From NCBI GenBank assembly GCA_900318535.1, contig ONKU01000007.1, positions 62,001 through 126,000 of the forward strand: a stretch of DNA of 64,000 nucleotides, read 5' to 3'. The notes beneath the pieces were generated by a model. It did no database searches, was not told where the DNA came from, and worked only from the letters and a program-made list of their open reading frames with translations. The stretch comes from an uncultured Prevotellaceae bacterium. GTDB taxonomy: Bacteria > Bacteroidota > Bacteroidia > Bacteroidales > Muribaculaceae. This document shows positions 44,126-51,927 of this stretch, in pieces. A program made the translations under genes and the position numbers. How positions within the stretch are numbered: the stretch's first letter is position 1; every line of letters begins with the position of its first letter.

Positions 44126-44668
44126 TTATTTCTCCTTCAAGACGTAGATATCAGGCAGGTTGCGTGCCAAGCCGTCCAGGTCCAGGCCATAGCCCAGAAT
44201 AAACTTGCTGGGAATCTCAAATCCCACATACTCTGGACCCTTGCCCATGGTGAGTGAACCAGGCTTGAAGAGCAAGGACACCATCTTCACCGACTTGGCA
44301 TTGTGCTTGGCCAGTTCATTGCGCAACTGGGTTGCGGTCACGCCGCTGTCGATGATATCCTCGACAATGAGCACATTACGGCCATCAATGTCCTCGGTGA
44401 GGCCCATGATCTGCTTGACCGAGCCCGTCGATTCCATGCCCTCATAGGACTTGAAACGGATAAAAGTGATCTCGGCATCCTGCAGGTCACACGCCCTGAA
44501 CAGATCGGCAGCAAAAATAAACGCTCCGTTCAGAACACAAAGGAAAAGGACGTTCTCATTGGCATAGTCACGCTTGATTTCCTGGGCAAGGCGGTGCACT
44601 TGCTTGGCAATCTCTTCACGTCTGATGTAAGGCTCAAACGTCAAACCCTGATAAGTTACTTCTTCCAT
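44126..44668 (-). CDS. hpt: Hypoxanthine phosphoribosyltransferase
   Basis: The 180-residue cytoplasmic purine-salvage enzyme converts hypoxanthine or guanine plus PRPP into IMP or GMP. The PRPP-binding loop NVLIVEDIIDSGVTATQL lies at 98-115, the flexible-loop segment FIRFKSYEGMESTGSV at 69-84, and the base-binding FEIPSKFILGYGLDLDGLA near the C-terminus. It is the first gene of the hpt-adk-yihY run, with a good promoter 20 bases upstream. In the divergent gap of about 220 bases the SPFH promoter reads the other way. Confidence 0.96.
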   Translation of the reverse strand: MEEVTYQGLTFEPYIRREEIAKQVHRLAQEIKRDYANENVLFLCVLNGAFIFAADLFRACDLQDAEITFIRFKSYEGMESTGSVKQIMGLTEDIDGRNVLIVEDIIDSGVTATQLRNELAKHNAKSVKMVSLLFKPGSLTMGKGPEYVGFEIPSKFILGYGLDLDGLARNLPDIYVLKEK

Positions 44669-44687
44669 AACAATAAAAAATAGGCCA

Positions 44688-44719
44688 CAAAATTAACAAA
44701 GATTCTCGGGCCACACAAC
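44688..44719 (-). promoter_or_regulatory. Promoter of hpt-adk-yihY
   Basis: On the minus strand GTTG (44716-44719), 20 bases, TAATTTTG (44688-44695), 20 bases before the ATG. Confidence 0.7.
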
Positions 44720-44795
44720 ATTTACACCATTTTATATTGAAATGAATGGCAGAATTGGTAAATTGGTTAAAATGTGTTAAAAATCACCACAAAGC

Positions 44796-44827
44796 CTTGG
44801 CTGGTTCAAAATTTGCATATATCTTTG
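44796..44827 (+). promoter_or_regulatory. Promoter of the SPFH gene
   Basis: CTTG (44796-44799), 20 bases, TATCTTTG (44820-44827), about 63 bases before the ATG. A tandem GATATCATTTT word repeat follows (44829-44850). Confidence 0.72.
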
Positions 44828-44889
44828 CGATATCATTTTGATATCATTTTAAACAAAACTAAATATTAACTTTTCAACTTTTATCTATT

Positions 44890-45858
44890 ATGGAAACTAA
44901 GGAATTTAATTTCAAAGGCTTGACAGTGAACGGTTTTGTAATGTTGTTCATCGTCATCTTGTTGCCGATTCTCGCCATTTGGGGAATTTATCGTAGTGTC
45001 ATCCTGTTTGACATGCCCAACCACGGCTGGCAGCCCACCGCACTGCTCATCGCGAGCCTGTTGTTCATCATCTGCACCTTAATCCTCTTGGGCGGATTTC
45101 TCATGCTGGAACCCAACACCGCAAGGGTAACCACATGGTTCGGCAAGTACAGCGGCACATTCACGCGCACCGGCTTCTATTGGATCAACCCCTTCTATGG
45201 CACTAAGAAAGTGTCGCTGCGTGCCCGCAACCTGGATGCCGAGCCCATCAAGGTCAACGACAAGGTGGGTAACCCCGTGATGATCGGCCTGGTTATGGTG
45301 TGGAGACTGAAAGACACCTATAAAGCCTTGTTCGAAGTGGATTCACAGACTATGGCCTCGTCCGACGGCACAATGAACGGTAACGCCAAGGGACTGATGA
45401 GAGCTTTGGAGAACTTCGTGAGCGTACAGAGTTACGCCGCCTTGAGGCAGGTAGCCGGCCAATATGCCTATGACGACAACGACGAGAACACCAAGGAACT
45501 GACCCTGCGTTCGGGTGGTGACGAGATCAACGAGCAACTCGAGGACAAACTCAACGAACGCCTGTCACTGGCCGGCATCGAGGTAGTCGAGGCCCGCATC
45601 AACTACCTGGCCTATGCCCCCGAAATCGCTGCCGTGATGCTGCGCCGCCAGCAGGCCAGCGCCATCATCACCGCCCGCGAGAAGATCGTTGAGGGAGCCG
45701 TGAGCATGGTGAAGATGGCTCTTGATAAACTCTCGGCTGACGATATTGTCGAGCTCGACGAGGACAAAAAGGCCACTATGGTGAGCAACCTTTTGGTTGT
45801 CCTGTGCGCCGACGAGTCGGCCCAGCCTGTGGTTAACACCGGCACACTCAACATGTAA
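44890..45858 (+). CDS. SPFH/band 7 domain membrane protein
   Basis: The 322-residue protein has two N-terminal helices (about 12-35 and 52-74), then an SPFH domain: [40 protein letters not shown] and [17 protein letters not shown]. The segment [20 protein letters not shown] and a coiled-coil follow, with a closing [16 protein letters not shown] proteins assemble into ring-shaped membrane microdomain scaffolds. The next gene encodes a small Arc-type DNA-binding protein, a pairing seen in Bacteroidales. The gap between them holds an inverted array of 9-base units. Confidence 0.92.
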   Translation: METKEFNFKGLTVNGFVMLFIVILLPILAIWGIYRSVILFDMPNHGWQPTALLIASLLFIICTLILLGGFLMLEPNTARVTTWFGKYSGTFTRTGFYWINPFYGTKKVSLRARNLDAEPIKVNDKVGNPVMIGLVMVWRLKDTYKALFEVDSQTMASSDGTMNGNAKGLMRALENFVSVQSYAALRQVAGQYAYDDNDENTKELTLRSGGDEINEQLEDKLNERLSLAGIEVVEARINYLAYAPEIAAVMLRRQQASAIITAREKIVEGAVSMVKMALDKLSADDIVELDEDKKATMVSNLLVVLCADESAQPVVNTGTLNM

Positions 45859-45872
45859 TCCTGCGGGCCAAT

Positions 45873-45947
45873 GCGAATTACGCGAATTGAACATATTTCG
45901 CTAAACATCTTATTCGTGCAATTAGTATCATTCGCGTAATTCGCAAT
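45873..45947. repeat. Inverted pair of 9-base-period arrays (CGAATTnnn ... ATTCGnnnn)
   Basis: Left half: CGAATT at 45874 and 45883. Right half: ATTCG at 45912, 45930 and 45939 with ATTAG at 45921. Both halves keep an exact 9-base step. GCGAATTACGCGAAT (45873-45887) and ATTCGCGTAATTCGC (45930-45944) are perfect inverted repeats, so the RNA would form a hairpin. It fills the gap between the SPFH and Arc genes. Confidence 0.88.
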
Positions 45948-45975
45948 AAAGTCCCGCCTAAAGAATCAGCAGACT

Positions 45976-46182
45976 ATGGCAAAGAAAGCCACAAAGAGTT
46001 TCATCTTGCGTGTCGACAGCGACACGATGGATGCCATTGAAAAGTGGGCAGCCGACGAGTTCCGTTCCACCAACGGCCAGTTGCAGTGGATCATCACCGA
46101 GGCGCTGCGCAAGGCCCGCCGTCTGCCCAAAAAGAAACGTACCACCGAAAATACTGCCGATGACGATGAGCGCAATGAATAG
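45976..46182 (+). CDS. Arc-type ribbon-helix-helix DNA-binding protein
   Basis: The 68-residue basic protein has the ribbon strand KSFILRVDSDTMDAIEKWAA, then FRSTNGQLQWIITEALRKAR, the pattern of Arc/MetJ repressors that bind DNA as dimers. The tail is charged (KKKR, then an acidic end). It follows the SPFH gene and overlaps the next membrane-protein gene by eight bases, so it is translationally coupled to it. It may control this small operon, since the preceding hairpin array offers dyad sites. Target not known. Confidence 0.9.
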   Translation: MAKKATKSFILRVDSDTMDAIEKWAADEFRSTNGQLQWIITEALRKARRLPKKKRTTENTADDDERNE

Positions 46183-46801
46183 AAAATACATGATTCTTGT
46201 CTTGGGCATTATTGACCTGCTCACTGTGGCCCTTATCATCGCACTGGCCGCGATGGACAAGATCAGTGAAACGACATTTTGGACGGTACTGATTGTTGCG
46301 TGCCTTGCTGCAACACCCTTGTTCTATCTGGTTGCCCATGGTATCACAGCAGGCATCAAGAGTCCTCAGGAACAAGCCGCCGAACTCGCCGATGACATCG
46401 ATACCGACAACCTGAAATTGCCTCGCACAATCGAAACGACAGTATTCGAGGCCATCACTGTAGCAATCCTGATTGCTGCTGTAGTGGTGTGGTTTGCCAC
46501 TCATTATGCAGGGCTTGATGGCCGGGGCATGGCAGGGTTTGTTATTCTTCCCACCTGGCTGCTTATCAGAGCCTATACCCCCAGGCCATCGTTCCTGTGG
46601 GGAGAGATGCACAACATCGAGCAAGTGCAGATTTCTACACGCCTCATGCGCATTCTGGCCGTGATGATTGCCATCGGAGGCCTGCTGCGGGCTTGCGTCT
46701 GGTTCTATACTCCAGTAATGGGGGATATCTGCAATGGCGTTACCCTCCTGACCTACATCGTGGGCCGCATTATACAAATCTTGGCTTGGAAAAAAGGATG
46801 A
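46175..46801 (+). CDS. Unrecognised membrane protein (paralogue of next gene in part)
   Basis: The product has 208 residues from the ATG at 46175, overlapping the Arc gene; an in-frame ATG at 46166 is the alternative. There are five or six helices: YMILVLGIIDLLTVALIIAL, TFWTVLIVACLAATPLFYLV, a third after RTIETTVFEAITVAILIAA, then others to the end. The stretch LPRTIETTVFEAITVAILI is close to GRTIEGTILEAITVMLLI of the next gene, so the two share an ancestral domain. No named family recognised. Probably part of the SPFH-Arc operon and a membrane partner of the SPFH ring; that is inference from position only. Confidence 0.75.
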   Translation: MNRKYMILVLGIIDLLTVALIIALAAMDKISETTFWTVLIVACLAATPLFYLVAHGITAGIKSPQEQAAELADDIDTDNLKLPRTIETTVFEAITVAILIAAVVVWFATHYAGLDGRGMAGFVILPTWLLIRAYTPRPSFLWGEMHNIEQVQISTRLMRILAVMIAIGGLLRACVWFYTPVMGDICNGVTLLTYIVGRIIQILAWKKG

Positions 46802-46817
46802 ACCACTTAAAAAACAA

Positions 46818-47285
46818 ATGAAAATGAAACAGTCCGATCAACAACAAGAAAAATTTGACATCAAGAAGATTAAAGTGGGCCGCACTATCGAAGGGACTAT
46901 CCTGGAGGCCATTACCGTTATGCTCCTGATCGGCACATGGGTTATTGCCCTGGCTAAACATCAGTTCAGTGGAGGCATGCAAAACGAGTGGCTTCAAGTA
47001 GCTATGATAATCAGCATTGCTGCTATTGCGCTTCTGGTTGTCGCCTATTTCCCACGCTACATGAAGAACGCTCATCAGCTTAGCAATATTCGACAAGTTC
47101 TGATTTCTGTCCGTTCGTTACGCGTGCTGGCCGTTGAATTTGCGTTGATGATATTGTGCAATGCCATCGCGGGCGGCACGATGCTGGGGCAGCCTTTCTG
47201 GACCAGTATCGCACTGGCAGTTATTATCCTCACCTCCTTGATTTTCTACCTATTCATCATTAGGGCAAAAAAGAACGGAGAATGA
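46818..47285 (+). CDS. Unrecognised membrane protein (related to preceding gene)
   Basis: The 155-residue protein has a charged start (MKMKQSDQQQEKFDIKKIKV) and four predicted helices. It resembles the last two-thirds of the preceding protein: RTIEGTILEAITVMLLIGTW, a later helix pair, then RQVLISVRSLRVLAVEFALM against VQISTRLMRILAVMIAI. The gap to the preceding gene is 16 bases, so it is in the same operon. Function unknown. The pair probably arose by tandem duplication followed by loss of the first helix pair in this copy. Confidence 0.7.
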   Translation: MKMKQSDQQQEKFDIKKIKVGRTIEGTILEAITVMLLIGTWVIALAKHQFSGGMQNEWLQVAMIISIAAIALLVVAYFPRYMKNAHQLSNIRQVLISVRSLRVLAVEFALMILCNAIAGGTMLGQPFWTSIALAVIILTSLIFYLFIIRAKKNGE

Positions 47286-47347
47286 TACGATATCCCATTT
47301 GAGGTTTTTGCCTTGTTTTTTGAGCTATCTCGTTCACCCATGCAACT

Positions 47348-48184
47348 ATGAATAAAAAAGTTGAACGATTTTGGCAACGATGGGGCGACACGGTCAGGTT
47401 CCTCTTGTGGGGCCTGACTGCGGCGTTGGTATGCTTTTTGCTATATCGGGTTATCGTGAACAACAACACTCCACATCTGGTGCCCATGAGCGAAGGCGCA
47501 CGCGACAGTCTGATGACCGTCGGTGTGCCTCGCAGCATGAGCGACACGCTGGTGAGGTATGACGCGTTCGACGTGCACTTCAACAGCGAGCGCGGCATCG
47601 CCAACTGTGCCCTTTATGAGCTCGTTAACAACGAGCTATACGGAACAGTGGAACGCGGTAACGAGTTCATGGCTGACCCTAGCGTGAAGGGTTGCCCACT
47701 GCCCGAGGACTATGCCGGAAGCGGCTTTGACCGCGGCCATCTGGTGCCCGCAGGTGACCTGAAGTGGAACGGGACGGCGATGCGCCAGTCGTTCCTGATG
47801 ACCAACGTCGGACCGATGCACAAAGCCCTGAACGAGGGCGGCTGGGCCAAGCTGGAGGAGAAAGTGCGCGAGTGGACGGCACGCGACAGCGCGCTGCTGG
47901 TGTTCACGGGACCGGTTGTTAGCGACGGCGACACAACTCTGGCCAGCGGACGCGTGAAGGCGCCGAGTGCCTACTACAAGGTGATTATGGCACCGTGCGT
48001 GAGGCCGATGCGGGTCATCGCGTTCATTTACCCCAACGGCCACAGCGGGGGACGCTTGCGGCAGTATGCCGTGAGTGTAGACGAGGTAGAACGTCGCACA
48101 GGGCTGGACTTCTTCCCCACCCTGCCGCCCGAGGAGCAGCAATGCCTGGAGTCGCCCGTCAATCTTGACGCATGGGTCAATTAG
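47348..48184 (+). CDS. DNA/RNA non-specific endonuclease (NUC1 family), copy 1
   Basis: The 278-residue protein has an N-terminal membrane anchor or signal (about 18-36) and then a beta-beta-alpha metal nuclease domain. The motif DRGH at 128-131 lies in SGFDRGHLVPAGDLKWNG, with H131 the predicted general base. MTNVGPMHKALNEGGW carries the metal-binding Asn (N153, N162), and VFTGPVV follows. Such enzymes cut DNA and RNA without sequence preference outside the cytoplasm, for nutrient use or biofilm breakdown. Two more copies follow in tandem; this one is the most diverged and the only one with the canonical Asp in DRGH. Confidence 0.9.
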   Translation: MNKKVERFWQRWGDTVRFLLWGLTAALVCFLLYRVIVNNNTPHLVPMSEGARDSLMTVGVPRSMSDTLVRYDAFDVHFNSERGIANCALYELVNNELYGTVERGNEFMADPSVKGCPLPEDYAGSGFDRGHLVPAGDLKWNGTAMRQSFLMTNVGPMHKALNEGGWAKLEEKVREWTARDSALLVFTGPVVSDGDTTLASGRVKAPSAYYKVIMAPCVRPMRVIAFIYPNGHSGGRLRQYAVSVDEVERRTGLDFFPTLPPEEQQCLESPVNLDAWVN

Positions 48185-48211
48185 TTAATGGATATCAGAT
48201 AATATATTAAG

Positions 48212-49153
48212 ATGAAGCAGTTAGTGAAAATTTGGGTCTTGGTTTTTGTGATGGTGATGGGCGGCGCCTTGCCTCCGCAAGTGACAGGTAAAAACACCGT
48301 TACCAGCCAGTGGTGTGCCAAAGCCAAGAGCAAAAAGAAATCCAAGAAAAACAAAAAGAAGGACAAGAAAAACAAGAAAAAATCCAAGAAGTCCAATAAA
48401 TCTTACATGGCCTCGCCGCTGGTGAGTTTGCCCACCATCGGCCAAACAACGACAACGGCGACTGTATCGGCCTCACACAACGCACTGATGGCAGTGGGCA
48501 CCCCCAAAGGGATGTCCAACCAAGTGTTGAACTATAAAACCATCAGGGTGAACTATAACCCGACTTACAGGATCCCCAACTGCGTGGCCTACGAATTGAC
48601 GGCTACCATGGTCGATATGGCCGATGCTCCAGGGCACGAGAACCGCAAGAGTTACAACTATGCCAAGGACAATAGCGTGAAATCATGCCCCGAGAACTGG
48701 GAATACCGCGGCAGCGGCTACAGCCGTGGCCACATGGCCCCTGCGATGGACATGCGTTGGGACAAAACTGCGATGTCGCAGTGCTTCTACATGACCAACA
48801 TGTGCCCGCAGGACACCAAACTCAACAACGACCACTGGCGCGTGCTGGAAGAGAAAGTGCACCGCTGGGCCAAGCGCGACAAGCGCCTGATGGTCTATAC
48901 CGGCCCCATCATGGGCAAGAATCCCAAGATGATTGGCAAGGACAAGCAGAACATCGCCGTCCCCGACGCCTTCTTCAAGGTCATTTATGCTCCCGAACAG
49001 GGCCGCGCCATAGCCTTCATCTACGAGAACAAACCCTGTCCCGGCAACATCAGCAAGTATGCCGTCACCGTCGCCGAGGTAGAGCGCCGCACCGGCCTCA
49101 CCTTCTCCAGCGCCATACCCAAGCGCCAATGCAACATCGACGACTGGCAATAA
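48212..49153 (+). CDS. DNA/RNA non-specific endonuclease, copy 2, with poly-lysine linker
   Basis: The 313-residue protein has a signal peptide (about 1-25). Residues 37-64 are a poly-lysine linker in which most positions are Lys and the rest Ser or Asn, seen in neither neighbour. The nuclease domain follows, with SRGHMAPAMDMRW at 171-183 (Ser replaces the usual Asp of DRGH), MTNMCPQ and VYTGPIM. The linker could hold the enzyme on DNA or on an anionic cell surface. The gap to copy 1 is 27 bases. Sequence is closer to copy 3 than to copy 1. Confidence 0.9.
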   Translation: MKQLVKIWVLVFVMVMGGALPPQVTGKNTVTSQWCAKAKSKKKSKKNKKKDKKNKKKSKKSNKSYMASPLVSLPTIGQTTTTATVSASHNALMAVGTPKGMSNQVLNYKTIRVNYNPTYRIPNCVAYELTATMVDMADAPGHENRKSYNYAKDNSVKSCPENWEYRGSGYSRGHMAPAMDMRWDKTAMSQCFYMTNMCPQDTKLNNDHWRVLEEKVHRWAKRDKRLMVYTGPIMGKNPKMIGKDKQNIAVPDAFFKVIYAPEQGRAIAFIYENKPCPGNISKYAVTVAEVERRTGLTFSSAIPKRQCNIDDWQ

Positions 49154-49190
49154 CGAACCACAAACCTTTAGCAAGGCTTTAGACTTACAT

Positions 49191-49263
49191 CAATGCCCAT
49201 CAATGCCCGCGAATGACCATCAATATTATTCATGATCATTCATGGGCATTTGTGGACATTCAG
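49191..49263. repeat. 10-base-period inverted array between nuclease copies 2 and 3
   Basis: Successive 10-base units from 49191 read CAATGCCCAT, CAATGCCCGC, GAATGACCAT, CAATATTATT, CATGATCATT, CATGGGCATT, TGTGGACATT. The left units (AATGCCCAT) and right units (ATGGGCATT) are reverse complements, so the array folds on itself. Confidence 0.85.
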
Positions 49264-49345
49264 GTAAAAAGTTTTCCCATCGTGAGAGTATTATTCTCTT
49301 TTTCTTGATAGAGGATATTCTATCGCAAAAGTTGTTCCTGTTGTT

Positions 49346-49377
49346 CTTGATTTTTCAGTCGGGTTTCAGTAACTTTG
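49346..49377 (+). promoter_or_regulatory. Promoter of nuclease copy 3 and mnmE
   Basis: CTTG (49346-49349), 20 bases, TAACTTTG (49370-49377), 22 bases before the ATG at 49399. Confidence 0.75.
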
Positions 49378-49398
49378 CAGCGAGAAAAATCAATAGAG

Positions 49399-50292
49399 AT
49401 GAAGAAGAAACAGAAAAGGAGCATCTATTATGTGCTGGCGGTGGTGTTGCTGGCACTTGCCGGCTATCATGGCTACCAGAAGAACGGGTTCTACAAGAGT
49501 GCCTATAACGAGGACCTGCCCGGCCAGGAGCAGACCAGCGACAAGCAGAGCGAGGGCAAGGAGTACCAGTCCACGGGCGATTTGTCACTGCTGGACGTGA
49601 AGCTACCCAAGGACCTAGAGAACCAGACGGTGCACTACAAGCACATCATCGTCTATTTCAACAAGGATTACCGCGTGCCCAACTGCGTGGCCTATGAGCT
49701 GACCAGCACCATGACGTCGATGGCCGACTCGCGTGAGGCCGAAAACCGCGCTGACTACAAGTTTGAGCGCGACTATGACGTGAAGGGCTGCCCCGACTGG
49801 TGGGACTACAAGGACAGCGGCTACACCCGCGGCCACATGGCGCCGGCGATGGACATGCGCTGGGACAAGACCGCGATGGCGCAGTGCTTCCTGATGACCA
49901 ACATCTGCCCGCAAGTCGAGGAGATGAACGATGGCGAGTGGCGCCACGTCGAGGAAGCGGTGCACCGCTGGTCACGGACCGCCAAGCGGCTTATCATATT
50001 CACAGGCCCCATCTTCTCGGACAACATGGAGTACATCGGCAAGCATGACGACATCGCCGTGCCCGAGAGTTTCTTCAAAGTCATCTATGCACCCGAACTG
50101 AACCGTGCCATCGCCTTTGTGATGGAAAACAAGGGAATGCCCAACAGCTGGACCAACTATGCCACTACCATCGACAAGGTGGAAGAGCTGACGGGCTATG
50201 ATTTCCTGTCCAAACTCGAGGACAAAGTGGAAAACGTCGTCGAGAGCAAAGAAAACATCAAAAACTGGCCCGCTTATTATCCACGCCGATGA
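49399..50292 (+). CDS. DNA/RNA non-specific endonuclease, copy 3
   Basis: The product has 297 residues from the ATG at 49399 (MKKKQKRSIYYVLAVVLLAL). It has an N-terminal anchor helix, a Gln/Ser/Lys-rich linker at about 40-60, then the nuclease domain with TRGHMAPAMDMRWDK at 143-157 (Thr in place of Asp in DRGH), MTNICPQ and IFTGPIF. It has its own promoter; the in-frame TTG at 49375 lies in the -7 box and cannot be the start. The stop overlaps the mnmE start by four bases (ATGA), so the two are translated together. Confidence 0.9.
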   Translation: MKKKQKRSIYYVLAVVLLALAGYHGYQKNGFYKSAYNEDLPGQEQTSDKQSEGKEYQSTGDLSLLDVKLPKDLENQTVHYKHIIVYFNKDYRVPNCVAYELTSTMTSMADSREAENRADYKFERDYDVKGCPDWWDYKDSGYTRGHMAPAMDMRWDKTAMAQCFLMTNICPQVEEMNDGEWRHVEEAVHRWSRTAKRLIIFTGPIFSDNMEYIGKHDDIAVPESFFKVIYAPELNRAIAFVMENKGMPNSWTNYATTIDKVEELTGYDFLSKLEDKVENVVESKENIKNWPAYYPRR

Positions 50293-51686
50293 ATCCCATA
50301 GAATTAACCGGTCTCGCAGGTGACACCATCTGCGCCATCTCGACCCCGCAGGGCCGAGGCGGCATCGCTGTAGTCCGCATCAGCGGTCAGCAGGCGCTTG
50401 ATATAGCACAACAACGCTGGCAGGGCAAGCCCCTGGCCGACATGGCAACGCATACCGTCCACCTGGGGCAGCTCACCGATACAGCGGGCGACATCCTCGA
50501 TCAGGCGTTGCTCACCGTCTATCGTGCTCCTAACTCATTCACGGGCGAAGACGTGGTGGAGCTGGCTTGCCACGGCTCGACTTGGATCCAGCAACAGGTC
50601 ATCCAGACACTGATTGATGCAGGCTGCCGCCATGCTACAGCAGGAGAATTCACGCGCCGCGCCTTTGCCAACGGACGCATGGACCTGTCACAGGCCGAAG
50701 CCGTCGCCGACGTCATCGAGGCGCAGTCCCGTGCCGCCCACCATGTGGCGATGAACCAGATGCGCGGCCGTTACAGTGACGAGCTGAAGAGCCTGCGCGA
50801 CAAGCTGCTGCATTTTGTGGCTCTTATCGAGCTGGAACTTGATTTCAGCGAGGAAGACGTGACCTTTGCCGACCGCAGCGAGGTGACGGCCCTGGCACGC
50901 GACATCCATGCCGTGATTTCACGCCTGGCCGACAGTTATAGCGACGGCAACGCCATCCGCAACGGCATGCCCGTGGCCATCGTAGGACAGACCAATGCCG
51001 GTAAATCCACCCTGCTGAACGCCCTGCTGCGCGACGACCGCGCCCTGGTGAGCAACATCCACGGCACCACCCGCGACACCATCGAGGACACCGTGATGAT
51101 GGGCGGCACGCTGTTCCGCTTCATCGACACGGCTGGCATCCGCCAGTCGAACGACGCCGTCGAGCGCATGGGCATTGAACGCACTTGGCAAGCCATTGAC
51201 AAGGCCAACGTCGTGCTCTGGGTCGTTGACGTCACCAGCGCCGACACCAGCATGGCCCATGACATCCTGACCCGCTGCGAGGGCAAAGCCCTCATCGCCA
51301 TACTCAACAAGACCGACCTCGACGACGATGTCGCCGCAAGAAGTGAGCTGAACGACCTGCTGCCCCAGGGCACACCGGTCGTGGCCATCAGCGCCAAGAG
51401 CGAGGAAGACATTGAGGCCCTCAGAAGTCTCATCGTCGAGACCGCCTCCCTGCCCGACGTGGACAGCGACGCCGTCATCGTCACCAACGCCCGCCATTAC
51501 CAAGCCCTCACCCGCGCCCGCGACGCCATCGCCCGTGCCATCGGCGGCCTCGACAACGGCTTGAGCGGTGACCTGCTCGACCAAGACATCCGCGAATGCC
51601 TCCACTGGCTGGGCGAAATCACCGGCGAAATCACCACCGAGACCATACTCGGTGAAATCTTCACCCACTTCTGCATCGGCAAGTAA
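50289..51686 (+). CDS. mnmE: tRNA modification GTPase MnmE
   Basis: The 465-residue cytoplasmic enzyme, with MnmG, adds the carboxymethylaminomethyl group at wobble U34 of certain tRNAs. It has an N-terminal tetrahydrofolate-binding domain (ICAISTPQGRGGIAVVRISG), a helical domain, and an inserted GTPase domain with G1 GQTNAGKST at 233-241, HGTTRDT, DTAGIR at 280-285 and NKTD. The C-terminal Cys lies in FCIGK at 461-465. It is transcribed with nuclease copy 3. A mobile element begins directly after its stop codon, and its last 18 bases are the likely attachment site. Confidence 0.97.
   Translation: MNPIELTGLAGDTICAISTPQGRGGIAVVRISGQQALDIAQQRWQGKPLADMATHTVHLGQLTDTAGDILDQALLTVYRAPNSFTGEDVVELACHGSTWIQQQVIQTLIDAGCRHATAGEFTRRAFANGRMDLSQAEAVADVIEAQSRAAHHVAMNQMRGRYSDELKSLRDKLLHFVALIELELDFSEEDVTFADRSEVTALARDIHAVISRLADSYSDGNAIRNGMPVAIVGQTNAGKSTLLNALLRDDRALVSNIHGTTRDTIEDTVMMGGTLFRFIDTAGIRQSNDAVERMGIERTWQAIDKANVVLWVVDVTSADTSMAHDILTRCEGKALIAILNKTDLDDDVAARSELNDLLPQGTPVVAISAKSEEDIEALRSLIVETASLPDVDSDAVIVTNARHYQALTRARDAIARAIGGLDNGLSGDLLDQDIRECLHWLGEITGEITTETILGEIFTHFCIGK
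51669..51686 (+). other. Probable left attachment site (attL) at the mnmE 3' end
   Basis: TTCTGCATCGGCAAGTAA encodes FCIGK and the stop. G+C content falls at once after it and mobile-element genes follow. Salmonella genomic island 1 uses the same codons of trmE/mnmE as its 18-base attachment site. The right-hand copy would lie beyond the window, so this remains a prediction. Confidence 0.55.
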
Positions 51687-51726
51687 AGCCTTAGAAACAA
51701 CACTGAACAACTTGGAGCAACTTGAA

Positions 51727-51753
51727 GTAAACCGCTATAAATTAGCGGTTTAC
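51727..51753 (+). terminator. Intrinsic terminator after mnmE
   Basis: GTAAACCGCTA and TAGCGGTTTAC form a perfect 11-base stem around TAAAT; CGTTTTTAA follows. It is preceded by ACAACTTGG-type words at a 10-base step (51700-51725). Confidence 0.85.
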
Positions 51754-51786
51754 TCGTTTTTAACACTCTTCCATTATGCAATATTT

Positions 51787-51878
51787 GGGACAAACATGGA
51801 ACAGCATGAAACTTATCCAAAACGCTACTGACGGGACAAAGTGGAACACAGTGGGAAATTGCGGAACTGAATGGAACA
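51787..51878 (+). repeat. Direct repeats GGGACAAAnnTGGAACA near the element end
   Basis: GGGACAAACATGGAACA (51787-51803) and GGGACAAAGTGGAACA (51833-51848) are near copies, and TGGAACA recurs at 51872-51878. Repeats close to an att site suggest integrase arm-type binding sites or operators for the next gene. Confidence 0.5.
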
Positions 51879-51927
51879 AAAATGGCGGTTTTTCCGCAGA
51901 GTTAAACCTTTATAATGACGCACATTT

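Noticed and set aside
51727-51753. The hairpin after mnmE as an att site
   Set aside because: A perfect stem with a T-rich tail is simply explained as a terminator; the mnmE 3' codons are the better att candidate.
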